A DNA stretch of 64,000 nt from Actinomucor elegans (Eukaryota > Mucoromycota > Mucoromycetes > Mucorales > Mucoraceae). The translations under genes were made by a program, and so were the position numbers. Below the pieces are notes generated by a model. The model was not told where the DNA came from and ran no database searches. It saw nothing but the letters and a program-made list of their open reading frames with translations. Every line of letters begins with the position of its first letter. Position 1 is the stretch's first letter. The stretch is from the NCBI GenBank assembly GCA_026027325.1, contig JAMSLZ010000022.1, forward strand, positions 1 to 64,000. Direction: 5' to 3'. Shown in pieces: positions 55,033-64,000 of the stretch.

Positions 55033-56849
55033 TTATTGATCTAAAGACTTGCCATATTTTTTGGACATGATATTCTTTACTTGCTGATAATCGCGGTCTA
55101 ATCGCTGTTTATCGCTGATAGGCTTTCTTTCTCGGTTTCTCTTTCGACCATCACCTAGTTTTACGCCAAACTGATAAGCACTTTTGGGTTGGATTTCAAT
55201 TGTATCTTTGTAGTTTTGCCATTCATCTTCTGTATCAAAGTCCCAACGTGTCTTTTGTGCTTTTTTGTTACGGTTGGTGCCTTGATCTACCATTTGTAAA
55301 GTCGTATTATCATCCTCTTCATCGTCCGATTGATAGGCAGTAGTATGTTCTTCAAAAGAAGTAGGTAAAGTGGATGAACTGAGACCAAACATGTCGATAT
55401 CTGCAGCATCTGCATCCACCATTTCATGATATCGTCGCTTATTCGCATTATTATTATTATTATTATTATTATTAGAATCTGGTTCTTCAGGCTGTTTCTG
55501 TTGCTGTACTTGAGATAATAGAGCATTGACTTCGTCATTCTTATCCAACATATCTACATCCTCTTCTTCTTCTTCTTCTTGCACTAGGCCTTGAAAGTAA
55601 TTACTCTTTGTATTTGCATCTTCCATGGTTGCATTCGTTGAACTTTCATCTAATTGATAGTCGCGTCCTACATCAGCAAATATATCACCCATAAATCCAT
55701 CCTCTACCATAGCCACTGGTTCACTTGTCAATGCACTTGCTTGTTTTTTTGCTACTGTGGCATTGCCGCCACTACCAACACCGTTACCGCCTCGTCGAAT
55801 GACCTGAGCAATTTTATCTACCACCAAATCAGCTTCTTCTGACCAACTATTCTGCTGCCTTGCATTCATATCCGCTTTACTACGAATTACAGCAGTGGGT
55901 ATAGCAAACGCATCCGAGTAATGACCTACTTCATCAGCTAGTTCGAATACAAAGGCCATTCTTCCTGGCTCAAAATGTTCCACTTTTGTAGGCGGGTCAT
56001 TGGTGATTAGGTCATAAATGTTTTTGGCCATCAAGGTACGATACTTGGGCTTTTTTTCTTCTACAATGCTAGTGTCGTCCACGAGTTTCTCGCCACGTTC
56101 AAATCTTTCCAATGCATCATCTAGGTCTTTCTCCTCTTGTTCTTCTTCTTCTTCTTCTGCTGCTGCTGCTTCTGCTTCATTTTGCTCGTCTTCATCTATA
56201 TCCATGGGTTGTCCTTGCTGCTGCTGCTGCTGCTGCTTAGCAAGATCTGTCCTCACTTTCCTTAGTAAAGCGAAATCTAAGCCTTTCACAAGATGAGTAT
56301 GCTGTATATCGCCACCTAGATATTTGGATTGTTCATAAACTTGTTTGGCATCGAGCTCCTGATCGGCCTCGGGACCGTGAAGCATTTGTTCGGTAGTGAG
56401 ATTACTATCATTATTGGTGCCGTTATTATCTGTATCTTGACGACGTCGTTCAGCGGCACGGTCACGATAATCGGATTTACTTAATGCATCTTCATCGTCT
56501 TCATCGGTGTTCTTCTTTTTAAAACCGCTACAAAACAGAGAGTTTAGTCAATGATCAAGTATATGCGCTGGATAGCCTACTTGTTTTTTCGCATCGATCT
56601 CGGTTTAGCAAAGATAGCTCCGGTATTTCGTCTATTAACGGTGAGTAGCTTAATATTGATTAAATGTAATTCTGCTTACGGTGGTTTGGGCGCTGGCGCT
56701 TTGAATGATGCATCTTCAGAAGTAGGTCGACGAGGCGTTGCCATTAACTTGCGGAAATCTTCTTGACTTAGACTATATAATTTAAGTAATAATTAGTTAT
56801 TGTTTTGAAAAAGCGTAATGCAAAGCTTGATGTGGTACCCTTCGCTCAT
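55033..56849 (-). CDS. IK: RED/IK-like spliceosomal protein (532 aa, three exons)
   Basis: Exons 56849-56839 (11 nt), 56772-56680 and 56527-55033 give 1599 nt. The start reads MSEG-LSQEDFRKLMATPRRP, the conserved RED N-terminus, followed by KKKNTDEDDEDALSKSDYRD and RAAERRR. Then come YLGGDIQHTHLVKGLDFALL and RKVRTDL, a long acidic low-complexity middle with Gln, Glu and Asn runs, and the conserved tail RWDFDTEDEWQNYKDT plus SAYQFGVKLGDGRKRNR. RED works with SMU1 in the B complex of the spliceosome and is needed for splicing of short introns in other eukaryotes, which is apt for a genome with introns near 50 nt. The microexon start is the only ATG that fits phase. Confidence 0.92.
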
Positions 56850-56903
56850 GGTATTATGTATATATGCGTAGAAAAAAAAGAACGATATTATATAGACACA
56901 ACG

Positions 56904-56935
<32 letters not shown>

Positions 56936-57811
56936 GTTTTATCCGGCTGGGAATAGAAAGTTTGAGCCGAAGCGCTGGACACTAATTAGCACTGTTGGTT
57001 GGAACGAAAACGAAATAAACAATTAACATAACCTAACCTTCAAAAACTCTAGTAAACGCAATAGCTCATTTTTGACATGAGCTACGTGGCAGATAAAACA
57101 TCTGACCAGGATCAGTTGAGAGATCTACCAGTTATCAGTTCTATGCTATAGGGAAACAGATGATTTATTGCCAATTACAATATATATGTACTCACTATAC
57201 TTTAGTCAAATAAAAAGTTTAGTAGTGCACCAGTTTATTCTGAGCATAGATTAGCAGCCATACGCAGTACTCAATGTGGACTGGCTCAGAGATTGAGGAA
57301 TTATTAGATCTCGTTGCATGAAATCCAATAATTAAATCGAAATGTAATTAGACAATACTTTAAATAGGCATATTTGGTCTATTCTTCAATTTAATGTTCA
57401 TCAGATGTGATAGAAAAGTTATCAATTAGAATTTTATACAAAACGTATCGAGCTTACCATACATGTATATAGTACCACAAGATGCTTATGTAATACTTTG
57501 ACTTCTCGCCTCCCTCACATATCGATCAGTTTTTGAATCAAAAACTTGTTCTACTTTTCTACAAATACAATGATCGTTCATTCTTAGGGCTGAGAATTTC
57601 TTGGGTCTAGTCACTAAGGTGATTTCGAGAACGGCTCTCCATTGTCAAGGCAATATTGGGAACACTATCAAAATAATAATGTTAAGTTTCCAACTAGTGC
57701 ATTGATACCATGCGTACTATTGTTTAATAGAGTCCAGCCTATGGTGAAAAGAATATATAGTTATATTTGAAGTACTCGTGTATTGTAAAAGTTTATTATT
57801 ATTATATGACT
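56850..57811. other. Intergenic with A30 tract
   Basis: Holds the RED promoter on its left side and the 3' end of Aladin on its right. An A run occupies 56904-56933. No gene is seen. Confidence 0.6.
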
Positions 57812-59564
57812 TTACATAGTAAAGCGCTTTTTAACTTCTTCATCAGTTAAAAAACTCTGCGTAACAAAGCTAACTGTACCATTATCCCAAACAGTAGCCA
57901 GTAATGCACCGCTTTTATATGTTTCTGAGAAGCTGATATGTAGTGGTTTTGCATTTACAATAGAAGAAACTTGGATATCACCAGGATGGCTACCATATAC
58001 TGTATTTGCGCCTCGAATATAACCTCTATGTTTTACTGTTAGTGTATTCCCCCAATTAATTCAAAATAAGAACTTACACTTTATGCAACATATCTTGTTC
58101 TTTCAGTTTCAGTGGAGACACTTGCTTAATTGTATACAATGCGATTAAATCTGAATTTTCAAAGGCAATAGCTAATCGCTGACCATTTCTACTATCAATA
58201 CACATGTGACGGATAGCCAACTTTTCTTGTGCTATTCTTGATGGCATGGAAATAGGACCTATAGTGTTGATATTATCTAGCGATCCACCAGCCAAAAACA
58301 AACCATGAATGTCTGCTTTACACCACATAGAATACAACAAAGTACGGTTATCGGGAGCCCAACAGGCTGTTTGGACCCATAACCCAGCAGGCGTATTTAA
58401 CTTTTTTGAACTCCAATTGCGCGTATCCCACATACGAGAACAACCGCCACTATCAAAGCATATAAGTTTCTTGACAATAAGAATTTGAAAGGTACTTACG
58501 CTCCTCCTTCGAATAGCCATTGGCCATTTGGACTCCAACGCAACAAAACACTACCTTTACCATACCGCTTTAATGGGATGGTCCTATCCAACAATATATC
58601 GTGAATAACCAATGTTGAGGAATGAGCTGATACTACGGCTAATAAATGGCTTCCTGGCGTAGGATCCCATGCTAATGAACTAACACCTTGGCTATCTTGA
58701 TAGGTTAAATGGCGCATCGTAGCTGTAGGATGATACGTGGGTTGTTGATCTGTGGATTGAGGAAGCGCTGGTACAGTCCATACACAAACACCACCATCTG
58801 CGCAACCTACAGCTAATAACCCCACAGTTTTAGACTTCCATGCTAAACAAGTAACATCTTTCATCAACGCGTGTGCCAGCACCTTGCAAGACCACACAGT
58901 GGAATCACGTGCCTTTTCGTAAATGTAGACTTGGTTATCATCATGGGCTAGTGCTAAAATGTCGTGATGTGGGTGCCATGCCATGGCCTTGAAAGGATGA
59001 GTAATGCGATCTTTGTATGTTTCGTTGTTGGCGCTGACAGTGGGGAGGAGGTTGGTCGAAACCCAGTTGTACAGTTTCTGAGCATTTTTATACGCTGGTG
59101 TGGCTTCTATGACAGGGAATCTATATTATAGTAATGGTTAACAATGTACGGGCATTAAAGAGGAGAAAAGGATGTGTAGTTTACGTTTCGTTCCATTGCT
59201 TTTGAACCGTCAATTTGACATGAGCCAAGGTAGTTTCCAAAATGTTGGATTCATCGCTGGACATGTTGATATAATCAGGAATAGTAGGCTGTAAAGATTC
59301 AAAGCGAATGGAAGGGTATAAAGGTGTCTAAAGAAGAGGTTATCGATCAGCCTGTATCAAATGCGCTTATAAGAGCTTTCTTTACGTTATTATCAGCAAT
59401 ATGTCCCATAGCTGCACTGCTTTCATTTTCAACATGGACTATAATAAAGGAATCAGAACAGTTTTTTTTTATTCACAAGGATAAAATGAATCGATACCTA
59501 GTTCTCCATTGATTTCAGCCAAAGTGCCAAAATGGACGTCCAGTGATTTGTCTAAAGAATCCAT
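57812..59564 (-). CDS. AAAS: Aladin (AAAS) nucleoporin, WD-repeat protein (489 aa, six exons)
   Basis: Exons 59564-59498, 59438-59386, 59327-59185, 59120-58500, 58449-58078 and 58025-57812 sum to 1470 nt. The second exon (53 nt) was needed to keep phase. Aladin is a WD40 beta-propeller of the nuclear pore anchored by Ndc1. Repeats are seen as KAMAWHPHHDILALAHDDNQ, VTCLAWKSKTVGLLAVGCAD, SSLAWDPTPGSHLLAVVSAH, VLLRWSPNGQWLFEGG, CSRMWDTRNW and VQTACWAPDNRTLLYSMW. The N-terminal part (YKNAQKLYNWVSTN) matches the helical segment before the propeller. Length is a little under the animal protein. An ACGCGT element lies about 46 nt upstream of the ATG. Confidence 0.92.
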
Positions 59565-61493
59565 TTTTTAAAAAATGTTATACGAGTTAAAGACAATTTC
59601 CACGCAAAGACGCGTTTTTTTCTTGAATTTATTCAATGGCTCTTATTGGCTAAGCCTCCATATCTTTGAATGGCTTCGTGACTGAACCATTAAGCACAAG
59701 GCAGTTATTCAAAGAGAACAAGATATTATGGGGTTACTTCGTATTTTCTCGGCGGAACTGCTAGTACACTTGCTTTATCGTCAAATAACTCTTTTATTTC
59801 ATTGAAATACTGTTGTCTTGGTATCATTCAATGAAATAGAAAGTTAGAGTTGCGCAAACGCCTTTTGATTGGATAGCTACTAAGTGCCAAAATTCGTGTA
59901 GGGTAGCCTTCGGACATTCAATTCTTATCCATTGAACGCAGAATAAGGGTGTTCCGGGGTTTGAACAATCAGTAGTGCCAGAAAATTACTCTCAATTAAA
60001 CCTTGATTTTGAAAAAAATAAATCACCCAACAAACGGTTATTAGATGCAAACTTACATCTTATAATATTAACAGCAGTTATAAATATGTTAACCTTATTC
60101 AAATAGTATGCGTTGCCTTGGGATGTAATCAGTAATATTTTGCATTAATATTATCCTAAGTGTTTATTCTGTCGGAGCTTGTAATGCATTTCTTAGTGCA
60201 CTTCGTGATATGTGGGCCGATAGTTCATATATACTTACATTTTCAGAGTTCTAGGATTCGTTTATATTGTTCTGTTCTTCCTCAGGCTGTCTATTTTTGC
60301 TTTTTTCATGATACTATATATTTTTTATTACATCATCAAAGAAAACGGTTATAATGCAATGTGTACTACTTGGGCAGCCTTCTATTTACAACAGTAGAGA
60401 TAATGAACAAGAGCAGGGAAACAAGTGACATACAGCTATATATGAGAGATTGCTACTATTAAAGAACAAGTAATATAGAAGCGTATGGGCCTGTAAGATG
60501 ACTCATTTTATTAGAATATCAACAGCACTAATCCTGCTACATGTTAATCGAAGCTGCTGTCGTTTTCGGGCAGATCATACTGCTATTAATATCCATCCTC
60601 TGCAAAAATTGAGTGTAATTGGGTTATACACCACTTCAGTGCGAAGCCTCTATATAACCCTTCTTCTTCCCTATCAAATAATGATTTTCCTAGTTAGATA
60701 CTTGAAACATAATTTACATTTCAGATGAACTAGCTCTGAGCTAAGCCGGTGAAATACAATAGAACACCTCTACTGCCTCCTTTGGAATCAGTTTCTTTTC
60801 CTTCTGTAAAGGATTTATGATATAAATAGATTTTATTCTATTAGTTTTCTTGTATATGGTGATGAATAAATAATATAGTTGACGAGACCACACTAGCTAT
60901 TCTCTTTTTATAACGATCAAAGACCACTAGATAGTATGCCACACTATTATCTACATATAACAATTTGTTATGCTTTGTGATAAGCGATGCATATATAGGA
61001 TTTGACATACCGCGGTTCTTTGAAACGCTTAAAGGATATTTTGGTGATCGATCCTCAAGTTCCTTACATAATAAACTGTACACTATCACTTGATGCATCA
61101 AATCGGCTTATTTGGCCAATGAATCCTCTAAAAAATATACCTACGATCAAGCGCTAAATTATGAGCTCGAAACTGTGCTTTTTGCTGTATAATATACGTT
61201 AAAAAAACATCTGCATTTGAATGAGGCTTGAATCAATATCCAGATAGCAGTAAGTATATATATATATAATGTTATTGTATATTAGATAACGTAAAATCAC
61301 CTTCAAGTTGACTATTCTGTATAGAAGAGGCCAGATTTTTGGTTATAGTAGTTCAAGGCGTACCTTACTCATCATTGGTTGTATAAAAGCAGTCATTGTC
61401 AGTGTCAAACCAGACCGCATTTCATTTTATTGACTTTCGAAAGATAAACTAGCTTTTTATCAACATAAGTCTTCGCTTTCGATAGTATTCAGA
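59565..61493. other. Intergenic, no gene seen
   Basis: About 1.9 kb between divergently transcribed Aladin and the 691-aa gene. Short frames at 60160-60354, 60498-60728 and 60841-61101 lack motifs. A (TA)n stretch is at 61255-61269. Confidence 0.5.
61382..61389 (+). promoter_or_regulatory. TATA box of the 691-aa gene
   Basis: TATAAAAG lies about 105-112 nt upstream of the ATG at 61494, with a T/C- and CA-rich leader between. Good consensus and spacing. Confidence 0.6.
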
Positions 61494-63569
61494 ATGTCCA
61501 TTCAGCCAGAAGTACCTTACGTATCCGAAGACGAAGGATCTTCCGATGGTAACGGTGATACCTGGAGAGATCTTACTTCAAGGAATGGCAATCAACGTGT
61601 CGGTAACAGATTTACTCAATCCCAAAGACTCTTTTCCGAGGATGTGGAATCCAATGAACGAACTGCTACAGAATCACCACAGCAAGCGTTTCATTCTTAC
61701 AATGACAATACAGTAACTGCTGATACAGGCCACCGTAACGCCGATGATCACTGGGTTTTGCCTACCTATATTTCTGCTCAAAGAATATTGAGCTCTAGTA
61801 ACAAGCCGCGTATCAATGAAATCCAAAAAGCGTGCGGTTCCTTTATTGAATACAACAAAGGGCTTAACCAAGTGGATATCTGGGGTGACGAAGAAGCAGT
61901 TAACAAGACCAAATCATACTTGGATATGATTCTCTTGCATCTCACCGAAAACGATACAACTTTACAACGAAAGACGAAGAAATGGGGAAAACCTGAACGA
62001 GAATTGACAGAAAAAGAACGTCGCCGTGAAGAACGTCGCCAAGCAAGAAGAGACGAAGAAAGACGATACCATGGTCACCCCAAGGTACCTCAAGATTATA
62101 CCGCCATCTTTCCTTTACCAGACAAAACACTACCTTTACCCCGTCTAGTTGGTGACAAGGAAGCATATTTTAACCAGATCCGTGCCGATTGCAAGGCCTT
62201 TGTATGGTATGAAGAGGATAACAATTTGTTTCGTATCGGATCTGATACGGAAGAAGCTGTCAAAGAAGCAGCTGCGCGCATTCGTAACTGGTATTTAAGA
62301 TGTCAGCGCAAACCAATTGGCTGCACCTTACGGTTGATGCAGCAACCTACCAAGCATTGGGACTTGTCTTATCGAAGATTGCCTACTGGCTTTGTCACTC
62401 ATAAGTATGCTGATCCTGAACAAGAGCAAAATATGCTAGAACAACTGCGATTATTGGAAGCAGTTGCATCTGGTGTGATCCCAAGAAACACAGCACCTAT
62501 AGATCTTATCGACTTGGATGAAGAGGAGAGGCCCAGTCTATTGTCAGAAACCTCTCGTGGTCTCAACGCGCGTAATGAAAATTATATTGAAAATGCACTT
62601 GCCAACGGCCTCGAAAGCCTGCGTCTCAATGACTGGGCTATTCGTATGAAGATCAGATATGGTCAAATATGTCTCATCAATTATACCAAGTGTGAAAACC
62701 AGTTCATGGCCTTGGACGATGTCAGTGAAAAGATGTTTCGACATAAAAGGTTTATGTCTGCTTTGGCTCCTTGTATTAGCAAGACACGACAAGGCCTGCA
62801 AGGCCTATTCCAGCATTTGACGCAAAGTACCGACACTGTTGAATATTCGGATAATCCTCGCACCTCATTTGCTATTACAGCAGATCAGCACCCATTTGCA
62901 TCTCAACCTCATAAACCAGGTCAGCCTCCAGCTCAAGAAGATATGTGGCGAACAGTGATGCAAATCTCTTTTACTGATGATGGTCAACGTCGTCTCTGGA
63001 GAACGATGACTGATCTCACCGACTTGGTAGATATCAACTGTACTGAGCTTGAGAGTAAATACTCTTGGGATTTGCGTCTCCAACACGCTCGACTGTTGCC
63101 TAACGACGATATCAAATCACCACACGAAAAGTTCTCTCATGCCTTGCATGTAAGCCCTAATAATCGTCTGATTATGGTAACCTCGAAAGACTATGTACCT
63201 CAATTGGTCACGCAAAAGACTAAATGGCGCTATAGCTGGCGCGGCCATGTTATTGAAATTTGCTATGACGAAGTGTGGGATATGAAACGTATTGAACGAC
63301 CTGACCCTGAATTACCTGTAGACCTAACACCTATAGAACCCCATCGTGCATTATACAAGGTCTCGCTCTATAAAGAAAGCTGGAAAGATCGATTTGCTGA
63401 AAACTTGGGGCTTAAGATTGGTCAAGCACCTTCTTGGACTTTAAGAGATTTCTTGGTAAGCCCTGATGAGAATACAAACAAGACCATGGAAATAGCAAAG
63501 GAGTTCAGCGAGATCTTGAATAAATATGTACCATTATACTGGGAAAATACTGATAACTCGCTCGTATGA
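61494..63569 (+). CDS. Large fungal protein with KH-like and DUF7905-like regions (691 aa)
   Basis: A single intronless frame. The N-terminal ~85 residues are acidic and disordered. Two segments resemble divergent KH-type modules: VLPTYISAQRILSSSNKPRI to VDIWGDEEAVNKTKSYL (~88-140) and YFNQIRADCKAFVWYEEDN to FRIGSDTEEAVKEAAARI (~225-265), separated by a very basic Arg/Glu-rich helix (EKERRREERRQARRDEERR). The C-terminal half has DWAIRMKIRYGQICLINY, FSHALHVSPNNRLIMVTSKD and KTKWRYSWRGHVIEICYDEV, which I associate with an uncharacterised domain found in many fungal proteins (DUF7905). An RNA-binding role is suggested only by the KH-like look. No catalytic motif is visible. Confidence 0.85.
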   Translation: MSIQPEVPYVSEDEGSSDGNGDTWRDLTSRNGNQRVGNRFTQSQRLFSEDVESNERTATESPQQAFHSYNDNTVTADTGHRNADDHWVLPTYISAQRILSSSNKPRINEIQKACGSFIEYNKGLNQVDIWGDEEAVNKTKSYLDMILLHLTENDTTLQRKTKKWGKPERELTEKERRREERRQARRDEERRYHGHPKVPQDYTAIFPLPDKTLPLPRLVGDKEAYFNQIRADCKAFVWYEEDNNLFRIGSDTEEAVKEAAARIRNWYLRCQRKPIGCTLRLMQQPTKHWDLSYRRLPTGFVTHKYADPEQEQNMLEQLRLLEAVASGVIPRNTAPIDLIDLDEEERPSLLSETSRGLNARNENYIENALANGLESLRLNDWAIRMKIRYGQICLINYTKCENQFMALDDVSEKMFRHKRFMSALAPCISKTRQGLQGLFQHLTQSTDTVEYSDNPRTSFAITADQHPFASQPHKPGQPPAQEDMWRTVMQISFTDDGQRRLWRTMTDLTDLVDINCTELESKYSWDLRLQHARLLPNDDIKSPHEKFSHALHVSPNNRLIMVTSKDYVPQLVTQKTKWRYSWRGHVIEICYDEVWDMKRIERPDPELPVDLTPIEPHRALYKVSLYKESWKDRFAENLGLKIGQAPSWTLRDFLVSPDENTNKTMEIAKEFSEILNKYVPLYWENTDNSLV

Positions 63570-64000
63570 GCCAATCAGTTACTGTATCATAATAAATAAA
63601 ATGAATTTGCCGCTTGTATTCTTGATCAAATATTAAGAGCTGGTAGCTACAAGTTTATAAAGTGAAACATCTATGTCTCAATTGAATTATACCGCTTTTT
63701 TCTATCTAACAATACACTGGAGAAAATAAAATAAATAAGGTGAATTCATGGCGAATTTCGAGTGAATTGATACTTTACATGGATCTAAAGTAAAATAGCA
63801 TGAAATACAAATTAATATACGTCAAATGTTGTTTCCATAGTAATGGTAGTGTAGTATACAGGCGTAGTATGCGTAGTAGTAGTAAACCATTGAAATACCG
63901 ATACTCAATGAGAAGTATTCAAACTTGGTTTGGCCATATCTATGATTGGTTGCCAGTGATTCAGTAAATATATGCTGCCCTTGATCAGTTGTGAGAGCAC
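63570..64000. other. Intergenic to window end, no gene seen
   Basis: AT-rich 3' flank of the 691-aa gene. Possible polyadenylation words AATAAA occur shortly after the stop (near 63594). Confidence 0.5.

Noticed and set aside
1..64000. CRISPR arrays, operons, ribosome binding sites, rRNA or tRNA clusters
   Set aside because: None seen; the sequence is a eukaryotic nuclear chromosome end with spliced genes.
32792..64000. A biosynthetic or defence gene cluster in the gene-bearing half
   Set aside because: The genes are unrelated house-keeping and signalling functions with ordinary fungal spacing; no shared pathway is apparent.

Overview
This window is the left end of a chromosome from a filamentous fungus, most likely a Mucorales (Mucoromycota). 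It opens with CCCTAA telomere repeats, is AT-rich, and its genes carry many short GT-AG introns of about 40-120 nt. It holds DIRS-like, chromodomain Ty3/gypsy, CACTA and Merlin elements, and a typical fungal house-keeping gene set. The order is inferred, not proven.

Region 1 (1-6580) is a gene-free subtelomere. Perfect telomere repeats fade into long pyrimidine-rich tracts that look like mutated CCCTAA (113-1440, 3823-4221, 4480-5160). Embedded in them are a 397/399-bp direct repeat, four tandem copies of a 98-bp unit whose ends are telomere-like, and two copies of a small inverted-repeat element (MITE) flanked by 3-bp duplications.

Region 2 (6581-25164) is a transposon nest. A complete Ty3/gypsy chromovirus with two apparently identical LTRs (6581-12746) abuts a broken Merlin transposase gene. 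A tyrosine-recombinase fragment follows, itself split by a third MITE copy. A decayed DIRS-like element is interrupted inside its gag by an apparently intact 7380-bp CACTA transposon (17109-24488). That transposon has 20-bp perfect terminal repeats, a 4-bp target duplication and two divergent spliced genes. The nest ends against a FAR1-like zinc-finger relic.

Region 3 (25165-32791) is a transition. It has a small secreted protein, a large multi-pass membrane protein and a 473-bp element with ~90-bp terminal inverted repeats.

Region 4 (32792-64000) is gene-bearing core chromosome: condensin subunit CAP-H (with an apparent 1-nt frameshift), a bZIP factor, a SulP sulfate permease, a CCDC90/MCUR1-type mitochondrial coiled-coil protein, the KEOPS subunit Pcc1, a Rap/Rsr1 GTPase, an F-box/LRR protein, a DYRK kinase, the spliceosomal RED/IK protein, the nucleoporin Aladin and a large fungal protein of unknown function. 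These genes are unrelated house-keeping and signalling genes; I see no gene cluster or pathway. Exon joins were worked out by hand from GT/AG sites and reading frame, and each spliced CDS total was checked to be a multiple of three. The one exception is CAP-H.
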